A stretch of 49,937 nucleotides of DNA from Psychrobacter immobilis (GTDB lineage Bacteria; Pseudomonadota; Gammaproteobacteria; Pseudomonadales; Moraxellaceae). Position 1 is the first letter of the stretch; each line of letters starts with the position of its first letter. Below, one piece after another: positions 1-8,595 of the stretch. Location of the stretch: contig NZ_CAJGZQ010000025.1 in NCBI RefSeq assembly GCF_904846185.1, positions 1 to 49,937 on the forward strand, in the 5' to 3' direction. The notes under the pieces are model-generated. The model was not told the DNA's origin and ran no database searches. It was given only the letters and a program-made list of their open reading frames with translations. Both the position numbers and the translations under genes were made by a program.

Positions 1-2
1 TG

Positions 3-104
3 ATTGAGGGCCTTCACTTGGTGTTCTTTAACAATGATAAGACTGTATTTCGACAGTTAGTTAGCTTTTTAACCCCTAAACCTATGAAAATCGGGTGGGG
101 ATGA
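3..104 (+). CDS. IS4-family transposase, C-terminal fragment
   Basis: A frame open from the window edge encodes 33 residues and ends with TGA one base before the terminal inverted repeat. The visible sequence includes FRQLVSFLTPKPMKIGWG. Ending flush against the IR is usual for IS4-family transposases. The N-terminus lies outside the window. A protein with the matching family features starts at 49853 in the other IS copy, so the two fragments are probably the two ends of the same transposase type. The catalytic DDE residues are not within the fragment. Confidence 0.75.
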   Translation: MEGLHLVFFNNDKTVFRQLVSFLTPKPMKIGWG

Positions 105-124
105 TTTTTTTGTCGTGTGCAGAG
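105..124 (+). repeat. Right terminal inverted repeat of the IS (20 bp)
   Basis: The sequence is seven T followed by GTCGTGTGCAGAG. It is a perfect reverse complement of 49778-49797, and the identity stops after 20 bp. It follows directly after the transposase stop codon. Confidence 0.9.
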
Positions 125-209
125 AAATAAAATATAAATCTCGTGGTTACAAGACGCCATAGACCGCCACTTATCTTTGTAAACGTTATTTTAAAAATCA
201 GGAAGCCAG

Positions 210-806
210 ATGCAGACACTGACCACGCTATTATTCGATGATTTTGAGACTTTGGATCTATTTGGACCTATCGAGATGTTTGGCTGCTTACCTGAGCATT
301 ATCGTCTGCAATTTGCCTCCTTAAACGGCGGCATTATCCATAGTAAGCATGGCGTTGCGATGCAGACAGTCGCTGTCAGCGAGTTAGCGCATCAGACTGA
401 TATCTTGTTGATGGTTGGCGGCATGGGTACTCGCCAGCAAATCAATCACCGACCATTTTTGCAGACGTTAATAACCTTGGTTGACCATGCTGATTGGGTA
501 CTTAGCGTTTGTACGGGTAGCGCATTGTTGGCTAAGGCTGGCGTCTTAGATGACAAGCGCGCAACGTCTAATAAGCTGTCATGGCAATGGGTGATAGCGC
601 AATCTGACAAAGTCTATTGGGCCGAGCAAGCACGCTGGGTTGTTGATGGCAAATTTTATACGTCCTCAGGTGTCAGTGCAGGTATGGACATGGCGCTTGG
701 TTTTATCGCCGACAGACATGACATCGATACAGCGCGCCAGATCGCTCACTATACTGAATATCGCTGGCAAGAAAATAGCGAGATTGATGACTTTTACCAT
801 GGTTAA
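210..806 (+). CDS. DJ-1/PfpI family protein (class I glutamine amidotransferase-like)
   Basis: This 198-residue protein has the DJ-1/PfpI fold signature. It has an N-terminal beta strand leading to the acidic FDDFETLDLFGP segment (about 9-20), which carries the conserved Glu of the family, and a nucleophile-elbow Cys101 in SVCTGSALLAKAG (99-111). Members include isonitrile hydratases and AraC-linked amidotransferase-like domains. No DNA-binding domain is attached here. An AGGAAG Shine-Dalgarno sequence precedes the ATG at 210 with normal spacing. The gene lies only 85 bp from the IS end, so its upstream region may have been altered by the insertion. A stress or detoxification role is possible, but the substrate cannot be read from the sequence. 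Confidence 0.85.
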   Translation: MQTLTTLLFDDFETLDLFGPIEMFGCLPEHYRLQFASLNGGIIHSKHGVAMQTVAVSELAHQTDILLMVGGMGTRQQINHRPFLQTLITLVDHADWVLSVCTGSALLAKAGVLDDKRATSNKLSWQWVIAQSDKVYWAEQARWVVDGKFYTSSGVSAGMDMALGFIADRHDIDTARQIAHYTEYRWQENSEIDDFYHG

Positions 807-846
807 TCCATGCCTAGTTACTTCTTAGTATTATCCATCGCTAGAG

Positions 847-886
847 TTTTACCTCGATACACGGTAAAATGTGCTAATTTTTTTAT
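847..886 (+). terminator. Weak candidate terminator after the DJ-1/PfpI gene
   Basis: TTTTACC (847-853) pairs with GGTAAAA (863-869), followed within eight bases by a seven-T run. The stem is AT-rich and the T run is not immediately adjacent. It lies between the DJ-1-like gene and metK on the same strand, so it could also belong to the metK leader. Confidence 0.35.
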
Positions 887-968
887 TCGTTTTCGCCTTT
901 TATTTTTATATACATTTAATAATGACTGAGTTCGTAGAATACAGTCCCTGCAATTAAGCGATCCCATT

Positions 969-2135
969 ATGCGTGAATACAACTTATTTACCTCAGAATC
1001 TGTGAGCGAAGGTCATCCTGATAAAATGGCTGACCAAATATCAGATGCCATCCTTGACGCCATCTTACGTGAAGATTTGCATGCACGCGTGGCATGCGAA
1101 ACCTTGGTTAAGACAGGTGCTGTGATACTAGCAGGTGAAGTCACCACGACGGCAAATATCGATGTTGAGCGTATCGTGCGTGATACTGTAAACGGTATTG
1201 GTTACCACCACTCAGACTTAGGCTTTGATGGCGAAACATGCGCGGTCATCAACATGCTCGGCAAACAATCTCCTGAAATCGCTCAAGGTGTCGATCGTAG
1301 CGACCCTGAAGAGCAAGGTGCAGGTGACCAAGGTCTTATGTTTGGATATGCCAGTAACGAAACAGACGTATTAATGCCAGCCCCTATCGAATTTGCTCAT
1401 CGCTTGATGGAACGCCAATCTGAGCTGCGCCGCGCAGGCGAGTTGCCGTGGTTACGTCCAGATGCCAAAGCACAAGTGACGTTAAGATATGACGGTAGCA
1501 AGCCTGTTGCCATTGATGCCGTGGTGCTATCAACGCAACACGATCCAAGTATCTCGCAAAAAGATCTGCAAGAAGCAATAATGGAATCTATCATTAAACA
1601 AGTATTGCCTGCTGAATTATTGCATGCTGGCACGCGCTATCATATCAACCCAACGGGTAAGTTTGTGATTGGCGGGCCTGTAGGTGATGCTGGATTAACA
1701 GGTCGTAAAATTATTGTTGATACGTATGGCGGTATGGCGCGTCATGGCGGCGGTGCATTCAGTGGTAAAGATCCATCGAAAGTCGATCGTAGTGCTGCGT
1801 ACGCCGTGCGTTATGTGGCTAAGAATATCGTTGCTGCAGGACTTGCTGAGCGCTGTGAAATACAGGTCAGCTATGCCATCGGTGTCGCTGAGCCAACCTC
1901 TATCTCGGTCAATACCTTTGGTACGAATAAAATCAGCAATGATGAAATCATCCGTCTGATTCGCACCCATTTTGACCTGCGCCCTTATGGCATTACCCGT
2001 ATGCTAAACTTATTACAACCAATGTATCAGCAAACGGCGACTTTTGGTCATTTTGGTCGTCCAGGTTCAGAAACTGCTTTTACATGGGAAAAAACAGACA
2101 AAGCTGAGATCTTAAAAGCAGACGCTGGTTTGTAA
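969..2135 (+). CDS. metK: S-adenosylmethionine synthetase
   Basis: The product makes S-adenosylmethionine from methionine and ATP in the cytoplasm, supplying methylation and radical-SAM chemistry as well as spermidine synthesis. The 388-residue length is typical. Family motifs are intact: the N-terminal SEGHPDK (about 13-19), the hexapeptide region [12 protein letters not shown] (117-128) and the glycine-rich phosphate-binding loop GGGAFSGKD (260-268). The ATG at 969 gives the standard N-terminus although the Shine-Dalgarno sequence is weak. A gene for a DUF3144 protein follows after 72 bp on the same strand. I saw no SAM riboswitch fold in the 160-bp upstream gap. Confidence 0.98.
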   Translation: MREYNLFTSESVSEGHPDKMADQISDAILDAILREDLHARVACETLVKTGAVILAGEVTTTANIDVERIVRDTVNGIGYHHSDLGFDGETCAVINMLGKQSPEIAQGVDRSDPEEQGAGDQGLMFGYASNETDVLMPAPIEFAHRLMERQSELRRAGELPWLRPDAKAQVTLRYDGSKPVAIDAVVLSTQHDPSISQKDLQEAIMESIIKQVLPAELLHAGTRYHINPTGKFVIGGPVGDAGLTGRKIIVDTYGGMARHGGGAFSGKDPSKVDRSAAYAVRYVAKNIVAAGLAERCEIQVSYAIGVAEPTSISVNTFGTNKISNDEIIRLIRTHFDLRPYGITRMLNLLQPMYQQTATFGHFGRPGSETAFTWEKTDKAEILKADAGL

Positions 2136-2207
2136 AAATATAACGTTGCACCACCTACAAACCCTCTTTATAAATTTAAAATTACCGACACTTATTAGGA
2201 GTCGCTT

Positions 2208-2594
2208 ATGTCTCAAGACAATATGCAAGACAGCAACATTCAAGAAAGCAACATTCAAGAAAGCAATGTTGACGCTAACATTGAGATTACCCCTGAAATG
2301 CAGGCATTTTACCAACGTGCTGATGCCATTATTGGTATCGCAAACAGTCAGTTGGGTTCTGAAGCACATTCAGGACAAGTAGGTGCATCACTACTTTATG
2401 CAGCCGCACGTTATAGCGCTTCAGTCGCCTCTATCGGCTTTGTCAAAGGCGATGACTTTGCCAAAGAAAAAGATGATATCGTTGAATTTTATGTCAAACA
2501 GTATCGCCAAATGCTGAGCGACAACCTGACTGATTATGCGCAGAACTTTGATAAATATGTTCAGCTTAATCAAGATGACAAAGCAGCCAAATAG
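2208..2594 (+). CDS. DUF3144 family protein
   Basis: This 128-residue soluble protein belongs, from memory, to the DUF3144 family, whose core resembles the LLYAAARYSASVAS segment near residues 65-78. Function is unknown. An AGGAG ribosome site precedes the ATG by six bases. The N-terminus is built from a 15-bp DNA repeat (degenerate at 2220-2234, perfect at 2235-2249 and 2250-2264) encoding NMQDS/NIQES/NIQES. This makes a polar, probably disordered tail ahead of a helical domain. The C-terminus ends in a charged tail. It may be cotranscribed with metK. A strong terminator follows at 2748. Confidence 0.75.
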   Translation: MSQDNMQDSNIQESNIQESNVDANIEITPEMQAFYQRADAIIGIANSQLGSEAHSGQVGASLLYAAARYSASVASIGFVKGDDFAKEKDDIVEFYVKQYRQMLSDNLTDYAQNFDKYVQLNQDDKAAK

Positions 2595-2747
2595 TTCTAT
2601 CGCCTTTAGCTGGCATTTATAAAACGGCTGGTATAGTCGGTTCAATTTAAAAGTAGTACAAGGCAACCGAGTGTAGATGTATATTTAATACTTCAAGCGA
2701 GGTTAACGCAGTAATATTTTTATAGTGGAATGACTATAGTGGTGCTC

Positions 2748-2780
2748 AAACCCAAGCTTAATCATAGGCTTGGGTTTTTT
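2748..2780 (+). terminator. Rho-independent terminator in the 2595-2913 gap
   Basis: AAACCCAAGC (2748-2757) pairs perfectly with GCTTGGGTTT (2768-2777) around a 10-base loop and ends in a T run. It probably ends the metK/DUF3144 transcript. The rest of the 319-bp gap shows no gene that I can support. Confidence 0.85.
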
Positions 2781-2913
2781 ATTAATCATGATTTGGTAGA
2801 TGACTGCTGATAAATAGGCTACTATCAATTAAAACCACCTTGTTCATCACATGGTTGCAACCAGCTATCGATAACAGGGACTTACCGAACACTATTTATA
2901 AGGACATATGATT

Positions 2914-3246
2914 ATGAACCACTTATTCAAATCATGGCGATCATGCCTGTCATTATTAGGGTTATCAGTCACTATTGCCTTAGCTGGCTGTAATAACATC
3001 CAAAGCATCGATACGCCTGATACCGCCCCTATTCATAGCACTGGGCACAGCCAACAGAACAGCGACAACCCTTTTATCAAGTGCCCACCTTACAACCCTG
3101 AGCAAACGATGTGTACCGCGCAATATGATCCTGTGTGTGTCAAAGTAAAAACTGGCTCAGGATTTAGTTATCGCACTGCGGGCAACTCATGTTCGGCATG
3201 TGGCACAACGGCAGCAGTAGGTTATGTCAAAGGACAGTGCTCATAA
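2914..3246 (+). CDS. Small lipoprotein with a Kazal-like six-cysteine domain
   Basis: The 110-residue product has a type II signal peptide with lipobox LAGC, so Cys26 would be lipidated. After a polar linker (about 27-56), six cysteines follow at 57, 67, 75, 93, 96 and 109. The CTAQYDPVC segment and the closing VGYVKGQC resemble Kazal-type inhibitor domains (CxxxYxPVC ... GYxKGxC). Bacterial lipoproteins of this type are known but mostly uncharacterised. I chose the ATG at 2914 because AAGGA then stands 9 bases upstream. The in-frame ATG at 2908 would leave only 3 bases of spacing. The protein is probably on the outer membrane. Protease inhibition is possible but unproven. Confidence 0.75.
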   Translation: MNHLFKSWRSCLSLLGLSVTIALAGCNNIQSIDTPDTAPIHSTGHSQQNSDNPFIKCPPYNPEQTMCTAQYDPVCVKVKTGSGFSYRTAGNSCSACGTTAAVGYVKGQCS

Positions 3247-3331
3247 CTTTGCTTCATAACGCTTCATAACCTTGCTTCATAACTTTGTGTAAATACTTTA
3301 TATCAAACTAAAAAAGACAATTAAATCATAC

Positions 3332-3369
3332 AAAAAAGCACCCGCTTAATCATAAGCGGGTGCTTTTTT
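3332..3369. terminator. Bidirectional terminator between the lipoprotein and BCCT genes
   Basis: GCACCCGCTTA (3338-3348) pairs perfectly with TAAGCGGGTGC (3353-3363) around loop ATCA. An A run lies on the left and a T run on the right, so it can end both the rightward lipoprotein transcript and the leftward BCCT transcript. Confidence 0.9.
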
Positions 3370-3392
3370 ATTATTTTTTAGATCGATAAAAT

Positions 3393-5048
3393 CTAACCTT
3401 CAGGTTTTTCAATATCAGGTGGACCTGTCAGCAAATCTTCATCACGAAATTCATTGGCTGAATTATGCTCTGCTGACTCTTCGGTGACAAACCATTGCTG
3501 GTTGCGATACAGTATCAAACGATCTCGACTCAAGCCGCGTAATAAGGAGTACATCATAACGACTATCACAATCGCAAAAGGGAAACCTGACACAATTGAA
3601 GCCGCTTGTAGCGCACTCAAGCCACCTGCTGCTAATAGTACGGCAGCGATGACACCCTCTGTACCCGCCCAAAATAGGCGCTGAATTTTAGGTGGATTGG
3701 CATCGCCACCTGAGGTCAACATATCAATCACAAAACTGGCAGAATCCGATGACGTGACAAACCAAAGCACAATCATCACTACGATAAGCAAGTTCAAAGC
3801 TGACGTAAATGGATAAGATTCCATCAGCTTAAAGATGGCACTGCCAGTATCTGCTTGGACAGCCTCAATCAAGCCAGGACTAATGAGGTTGGGATCAGCG
3901 GCTGCCATTAATTCCATATTAACGGCTGAACCACCGAATGCCGTGAACCATAAGAACAAAATAGTAATAGGAATTAATAACACCCCTAAGATAAACTCAC
4001 GAATGGTTCGACCACGAGAGATACGAGCCACGAACACACCGACGAAAGGCGACCAGCTTATCCACCATGCCCAATAGAAAATCGTCCATGATGCTTGCCA
4101 GTTTTCTTGACCATCATACGATTCTGTCCAAAGACCTAATGGCACAATTTGATGTAAATAATTGCCAATATTTTCTACAAAGCTATTAAATATAAACTGG
4201 GTCGGTCCTAAAATAATCACAAAGCTGAGCAATATCACAGTAAATAATATATTGGTATCACTTAAGCGCTTAATCCCTTTATCTAGCCCCATAAATAGAG
4301 ACAGACCTGCCAACATAGTGATTAAGGCAATCAAAATAATTTGCACTGTAATATTATTGGGTATACCAAATAACGTCTCAAGACCTGAGTTAATTTGCAA
4401 CACCCCAAGACCTAAAGTGGTCACTACTCCAAACATCGTACCAAATACCGCTAGTGTATCGACCGTATGACCCCAGCCACCATAAATCTTTTTGCCCAAT
4501 ATAGGATATAGTGTCGAACGAATAGCCAGCGGTAAGCCCACTCGGTAATGAAAATAAGCCAATGACAACGCGACCATGCCATAGAGCGCCCACACATGCA
4601 AACCATAGTGCAAGAACGAGATATTCATCGCTTGCTTGGCGGCAGCCACTGTTTCAGCTTCTCCTAATGGCGGCGCCATAAAATGATACAAGGGTTCAGC
4701 TGTACCCCAATAGAGCAGGCCTATACCGATGCCTGCTGAAAATAGCATGCCGATCCAAGATACTAGATTGTATTCTGGTTTCTCATTTTGATGACCAAGC
4801 CTGATATCGCCATAACGACTAAATATCATGTAAATACTCATCACCAACGTTAAGTTGACCACCACAATAAAGAACCAGCCAAAACGCAAAGACACGAATG
4901 CTTTGGCATGACCAAACAACAATTCTGCTTGCTCATTAAAAAGAGCACCAAAAATAATGAACACAAGAATTAATAACGCTGAAGTTAAAAACACAGGTTT
5001 ACTTACCCGCGGAAAAGGGCCTAAGCGGCCAACTTTTACATGATCCAT
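3393..5048 (-). CDS. BCCT family transporter (betaine/choline/carnitine type), copy 1
   Basis: This 551-residue inner-membrane carrier has about 12 transmembrane helices. It carries the BCCT glycine-rich helix AGIGIGLLYWGTAEP (105-119) and the tryptophan-rich substrate segment WTIFYWAWWISW (321-332) followed by ARISRGRTIREF (341-352). BCCT members take up quaternary ammonium compounds such as glycine betaine, choline or carnitine, usually coupled to sodium or proton entry, and often for osmoprotection. The substrate cannot be decided here. A near-identical-length paralogue lies directly upstream, and the two share N-terminal MDHVKVGRLGPFPRVSKPVF. A duplicated DNA block lies about 30 bp upstream of each start. 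The C-terminal tail is short and acidic. Confidence 0.95.
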   Translation of the reverse strand: MDHVKVGRLGPFPRVSKPVFLTSALLILVFIIFGALFNEQAELLFGHAKAFVSLRFGWFFIVVVNLTLVMSIYMIFSRYGDIRLGHQNEKPEYNLVSWIGMLFSAGIGIGLLYWGTAEPLYHFMAPPLGEAETVAAAKQAMNISFLHYGLHVWALYGMVALSLAYFHYRVGLPLAIRSTLYPILGKKIYGGWGHTVDTLAVFGTMFGVVTTLGLGVLQINSGLETLFGIPNNITVQIILIALITMLAGLSLFMGLDKGIKRLSDTNILFTVILLSFVIILGPTQFIFNSFVENIGNYLHQIVPLGLWTESYDGQENWQASWTIFYWAWWISWSPFVGVFVARISRGRTIREFILGVLLIPITILFLWFTAFGGSAVNMELMAAADPNLISPGLIEAVQADTGSAIFKLMESYPFTSALNLLIVVMIVLWFVTSSDSASFVIDMLTSGGDANPPKIQRLFWAGTEGVIAAVLLAAGGLSALQAASIVSGFPFAIVIVVMMYSLLRGLSRDRLILYRNQQWFVTEESAEHNSANEFRDEDLLTGPPDIEKPEG

Positions 5049-5077
5049 TTAGTCATCTCAATTTTTGAAGGGGCTCA

Positions 5078-5115
5078 CCTTAACAAGATACTGCACAACT
5101 ATCAAATCGAATCAG
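5078..5115 (-). promoter_or_regulatory. Conserved upstream block of BCCT copy 1
   Basis: The stretch contains CCTTAACAAGATAC and CAACTATCAAATC and closely matches 6968-7005 upstream of the second BCCT gene. It lies 29 bp before the start codon. On the coding strand it reads TTTGATAG, a variable spacer, then TATCTTGTTAAGG, so it may hold the promoter or an operator. The exact -35 and -10 hexamers are not clear. Confidence 0.5.
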
Positions 5116-5143
5116 ACACTTTATAACCTTGCTATTGGTCAAC

Positions 5144-5183
5144 AAATAAAAAAATCCTAAGATAACGATGCATCTTAGGATTT
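5144..5183 (-). terminator. Terminator of BCCT copy 2
   Basis: AAATCCTAAGAT (5152-5163) pairs perfectly with ATCTTAGGATTT (5172-5183). Read on the minus strand, the hairpin is followed by a T-rich run. It lies about 100 bp past the stop of the upstream BCCT gene, so the two transporters are probably separate transcription units. Confidence 0.8.
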
Positions 5184-5284
5184 CAAATCACAATTGTTAT
5201 ATTGTATTTTTACGTAAAAAAAGAAGAAGCTAACTGCCTGATTCATTTAATAAAAACAGTATTAAAGCTGATATATATAATCTG

Positions 5285-6934
5285 CTAATCACCTTTCACG
5301 ATTTTAGGCGGTCCTTTTAACAAGTGCTCATCAGCAAACTCATTGGCTGAATTATGATCTGCAGATTCTTCGGTGATAAAGTGCTGCTGAGCGCGATACA
5401 GTATCAATCGATCTCGGCTTAAGCCACGAAGTAAGGCATACATCATGACAAATATCACTAAAGCAAATGGCAGTCCAGCCACAATAGCGGCGGCTTGCAA
5501 TGCGCCTAATCCGCCTGCTGCTAACAATATAGCGGCAATCAAACCTTCCATAATCGCCCAAAATAAACGTTGAATCTTAGGTGGGTTGGTATCGCCGCCC
5601 GCCGTCAACATATCAATGACGAAACTTGCTGAATCCGATGAAGTCACGAACCATAAAACAATCATAACAACGATGAGCAAGGTAATTGGTTTCGCGAATG
5701 GATAATACTCAACCAGCTTGAAAATAGCGCTACCCGTATCTGCTTGCACCGCTTCCACCAATCCTGGACTGGCCATAGCCGGATCAAGCGCCGCTAAAAG
5801 CTCCATATGGATAGCGACACCACCGAAAGTGGTGAACCAGAAAAACAAAATCAGCATTGGAATCAATAATACACCCAATACAAACTCACGAATGGTACGA
5901 CCGCGACTGATACGAGCGATAAATACGCCGACAAACGGTGCCCAACTTACCCACCACGCCCAATAGAATATCGTCCAACCACTCTGCCAATCCGTATTAC
6001 TATAAGCCTCGCCCCATGTTGATAACGGAATCATGGCAACGACATAATTACCAATATTTTCTATAAAACTATCAAAAATAAATAAGGTTGGTCCTAAGAT
6101 GACCATAAAGGCCAAGAGCACACCTGTAAAACCCATATTAATGTCACTTAGGCGCTTGATACCTTTATCAAGACCAAGCATCAATGAGCCACATGCCAAT
6201 GCGGTCACAAAGGCAATAATAATAAACTGTACGGTTAAAGAATTGGGTATACCGAATAGATTTTCAAGACCTGAGTTGATCTGCATAACCCCTAGACCTA
6301 AAGAAGTTACCACACCAAACATCGTGCCGAACACGGCTAGAATATCTACCGTATGACCCCAGCGACCATATATTTTCTCGCCTAATAACGGGTATAGCGT
6401 CGAGCGAATCGACAATGGCAGTCCACGGCGAAAGTGGAAGTAAGCCAGTGCCAATGCCACAATGGTATAAATCGCCCAAGCATGTAGTCCCCAATGTAAA
6501 AATGAGATACTCATGGCTTGCTTGGCGGCTTCTATTGTTTCCGCCTCACCGAGTGGTGGTGCCATAAAGTGATACAAGGGCTCAGCCGTTCCCCAATATA
6601 CCAGTCCAATACCGATACCAGCAGAGAACAACATCCCTATCCAAGAAAACAAACTATACTGCGGTTTTTCTGTTTGTTGACCTAAACGGATGTCACCATA
6701 ACGACTCGCTGCTAGATAAATACAGAATACCAGCGCAACGTTCATTAATATAACAAACATCCAGCCGAACTTATCTGTAATAAAATTCTGCAAAAAGCTA
6801 AATAGTGCACCAGCGGTTTCAGTAAAGAAAGCACCAAAGATAATAAATCCAACGATAAGTAGCGCTGAAGTAATAAATACAGGTTTACTTACCCGTGGAA
6901 AAGGGCCTAACCTGCCAACTTTTACATGATCCAT
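5285..6934 (-). CDS. BCCT family transporter, copy 2
   Basis: This 549-residue paralogue of the gene at 3393 has the same N-terminal start, the glycine-rich AGIGIGLVYWGTAEP motif near residue 105 and the WTIFYWAWWVSWAPFVGVF segment near residue 320. Divergence is concentrated in the first periplasmic loop and in helices near residues 30-60 and 270-310. The pair therefore looks like an old tandem duplication with possible change of substrate or affinity rather than a recent copy. Expression may be coordinated through the shared upstream block at 6968-7005. It is an inner-membrane carrier for a quaternary amine or similar compatible solute; the substrate is unknown. Confidence 0.95.
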   Translation of the reverse strand: MDHVKVGRLGPFPRVSKPVFITSALLIVGFIIFGAFFTETAGALFSFLQNFITDKFGWMFVILMNVALVFCIYLAASRYGDIRLGQQTEKPQYSLFSWIGMLFSAGIGIGLVYWGTAEPLYHFMAPPLGEAETIEAAKQAMSISFLHWGLHAWAIYTIVALALAYFHFRRGLPLSIRSTLYPLLGEKIYGRWGHTVDILAVFGTMFGVVTSLGLGVMQINSGLENLFGIPNSLTVQFIIIAFVTALACGSLMLGLDKGIKRLSDINMGFTGVLLAFMVILGPTLFIFDSFIENIGNYVVAMIPLSTWGEAYSNTDWQSGWTIFYWAWWVSWAPFVGVFIARISRGRTIREFVLGVLLIPMLILFFWFTTFGGVAIHMELLAALDPAMASPGLVEAVQADTGSAIFKLVEYYPFAKPITLLIVVMIVLWFVTSSDSASFVIDMLTAGGDTNPPKIQRLFWAIMEGLIAAILLAAGGLGALQAAAIVAGLPFALVIFVMMYALLRGLSRDRLILYRAQQHFITEESADHNSANEFADEHLLKGPPKIVKGD

Positions 6935-6967
6935 TTGTTTGTTAGCCTTAGTTTTTTAGGAAGAATA

Positions 6968-7005
6968 CCTTAACAAGATACCTCTCAACTATCAAATCTA
7001 ATTAG
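6968..7005 (-). promoter_or_regulatory. Conserved upstream block of BCCT copy 2
   Basis: It is the counterpart of 5078-5115. CCTTAACAAGATAC and CAACTATCAAATC are retained while the flanks differ. It lies 33 bp before the start codon. Conservation of this block between paralogues suggests a shared promoter or regulator site. Confidence 0.5.
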
Positions 7006-7110
7006 CTATTTACGTTTTTCTTATTGACAGAAATAGACCAAAACCATTTATCAGCCTAACCTACAATAGTGCAAACGCTTGGAAAGTTGAAGAGCAATGG
7101 CTACTAATCA

Positions 7111-8364
7111 CTACTGCGGAATCAATTGTAATAATCCACTATTATCGCCATCTTCTAATACCCAAACTTGTCCATCTACATTTAACACACTACGAATACG
7201 CTCGCCCATATCATAGCGATAGCGCTCAGTCGCGCGGCTATTTTCATCAAAATCGACGACTATCAGCGCTTTAGATGATAAGCCACTAATGAGCGCATCA
7301 CCTTGCCACGCTGGGAAATCATTATATTGTCCAGCGTTATAAATACTTATCGATGACGGTGATATCACTGGCGTCCAACTAATTTTGGGCGGCGTAAACT
7401 CAGGACGCGTCTCATGGTCAGGAATATCCGTGCCTGTATAGTTACGCCCATTTGAGACGATTGGCCAGCCGTAGTTATGACCTTTTTCAATGAGATTGAA
7501 TTCATCACCGCCCCGTGGTCCCATCTCATGCGCCCAAAGCCTACCTTTTTCATCGAATTCCATACCCAATACATTACGATGTCCTATACTCCAAAACTGT
7601 GCGGCAATGTCATTGCTATTATCTACAAAAGGATTGTCTGCTGGCACTGAGCCATCAAGATTTAACCTAATAATTTTGCCCAAATTGACGCTCATATCCT
7701 GTGCTGGTGTTTTTTCTTGGCGCTCGCCTGAACTGATATATAAATATTTTCCGTCAGGTGAAAAAAGCAAGCGATGACTATAATGCCCCTGCCCTTTTAC
7801 TTTCGGTGTTTGCTCCCAAATGGGCGTAAGATTCTGCAAACGAGGCTTGGCTGTATCCAACCCTATCAATGTCGCTTTGATAACTTTAGCACCAAATTTA
7901 TTATTATCAGTGTCATTCCCTGCTTCAACGTAGCTCATATAGACATGATTAGAAGTAGCAAAATCTGGTGCAAAAACGATATCGCCAAGACCACCTTGCC
8001 CACCATAAGCCACTTTCGGTATACCACTGATGGCTGTCTTGGCACCTGTTGCCGTATCAACAATGAATAACTCGCCTGTCTTTTGGGTGACAAGTAATTT
8101 AGGGGGCTCATTATTAACGGTAGGTAATGCTGTCATTGCCCAAGGTTCATCAAACGTGGCAATTTTCTTGGTGATAAAGGCGGGTTTTTCGGTACTTGCT
8201 AGCGATTCACTAGCAGAGGCTTGCCCTTCTTTATAGTCTGTCAGGTCTTCATGGGTATTGACGGCAGTTTGATTGGAGCAAGCAGGAGCACTAAACAGCA
8301 GTGCGCTGATCATTATCGGTAACATTAATGGCGTGCTTAGGTGCTGCATACTGATGATCGTCAT
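7111..8364 (-). CDS. PQQ-dependent aldose sugar dehydrogenase-like protein, exported
   Basis: The 417-residue protein has a hydrophobic N-terminus (about 6-27) ending SAPACS. This could be a Sec signal peptide or an atypical lipobox, because Leu is missing at -3. The mature part is a six-bladed propeller of the soluble aldose-sugar-dehydrogenase (YliI/Asd, GSDH) type. Recognisable segments are GGQGGLGDIVFAPDF, HRLLFSPDGKYLYISSGER, SIGHRNVLGMEFDEKGRLW and HEMGPRGGDEFNLIEKGHNY. The family oxidises aldose sugars in the periplasm using PQQ and calcium. No PQQ biosynthesis genes lie in the window. GGAG stands 8 bases before the chosen ATG. Confidence 0.88.
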   Translation of the reverse strand: MTIISMQHLSTPLMLPIMISALLFSAPACSNQTAVNTHEDLTDYKEGQASASESLASTEKPAFITKKIATFDEPWAMTALPTVNNEPPKLLVTQKTGELFIVDTATGAKTAISGIPKVAYGGQGGLGDIVFAPDFATSNHVYMSYVEAGNDTDNNKFGAKVIKATLIGLDTAKPRLQNLTPIWEQTPKVKGQGHYSHRLLFSPDGKYLYISSGERQEKTPAQDMSVNLGKIIRLNLDGSVPADNPFVDNSNDIAAQFWSIGHRNVLGMEFDEKGRLWAHEMGPRGGDEFNLIEKGHNYGWPIVSNGRNYTGTDIPDHETRPEFTPPKISWTPVISPSSISIYNAGQYNDFPAWQGDALISGLSSKALIVVDFDENSRATERYRYDMGERIRSVLNVDGQVWVLEDGDNSGLLQLIPQ

Positions 8365-8400
8365 TTTGTCGTCTCCGTAACTGTTGATGTCTTATTCCTA

Positions 8401-8463
8401 GTGCTTAATTTTTAGTGCTTAATTTTTAGTGCTTAATTTTTAGTGCTTAATTTTTAGTGCTTA
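8401..8463. repeat. 14-bp tandem repeat, 4.5 copies
   Basis: The unit GTGCTTAATTTTTA is repeated perfectly at 8401, 8415, 8429 and 8443, with a partial fifth copy at 8457-8463. It lies 37 bp upstream of the sugar dehydrogenase start on its coding strand, so copy number could alter promoter spacing. No spacer structure of CRISPR type is present. Confidence 0.9.
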
Positions 8464-8513
8464 GTTTATTTATAACATAGTCAAAGCACTCAAACCGTAA
8501 ATAATAATGGCGC

Positions 8514-8563
8514 ACAAAAAAACCCCTTACCTGCCTGTAGAAAAAATAGGCAAGTAAGAGGTT
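8514..8563 (-). terminator. Terminator of clpB
   Basis: AACCCCTTACCTGCCT (8521-8536) pairs with AGGCAAGTAAGAGGTT (8548-8563) with two weak pairs. On the minus strand it is followed by a T run. It lies 33 bp beyond the clpB stop. Confidence 0.8.
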
Positions 8564-8595
8564 GGTTTTAAACCACGGTCAGTTAGGGTTAGATA

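Larger units (their letters stand above)
1..124 (+). mobile_element. 3' end of an IS4-family (ISAba1-like) insertion sequence
   Basis: The first 124 bases are the right end of an IS. An open frame with a transposase-like C-terminus stops at 102-104. The terminal inverted repeat occupies 105-124 (TTTTTTTGTCGTGTGCAGAG). The exact reverse complement of that 20-mer begins at 49778, which fixes the boundary at base 124. The CTCTGCACACGAC terminus resembles my recollection of the ISAba1 end (IS4 family, IS10 group). The adjacent nine host bases (125-133, AAATAAAAT) differ from the nine bases beside the right-hand copy, so the two ends do not belong to one insertion site. Confidence 0.85.

Noticed and set aside
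829..968. SAM riboswitch before metK
   Set aside because: No conserved SAM-I, SAM-II or SAM-IV type core was seen, and the gap is short and AT-rich.
8401..8463. CRISPR array
   Set aside because: The repeats are 14 bp and directly adjacent with no unique spacers.
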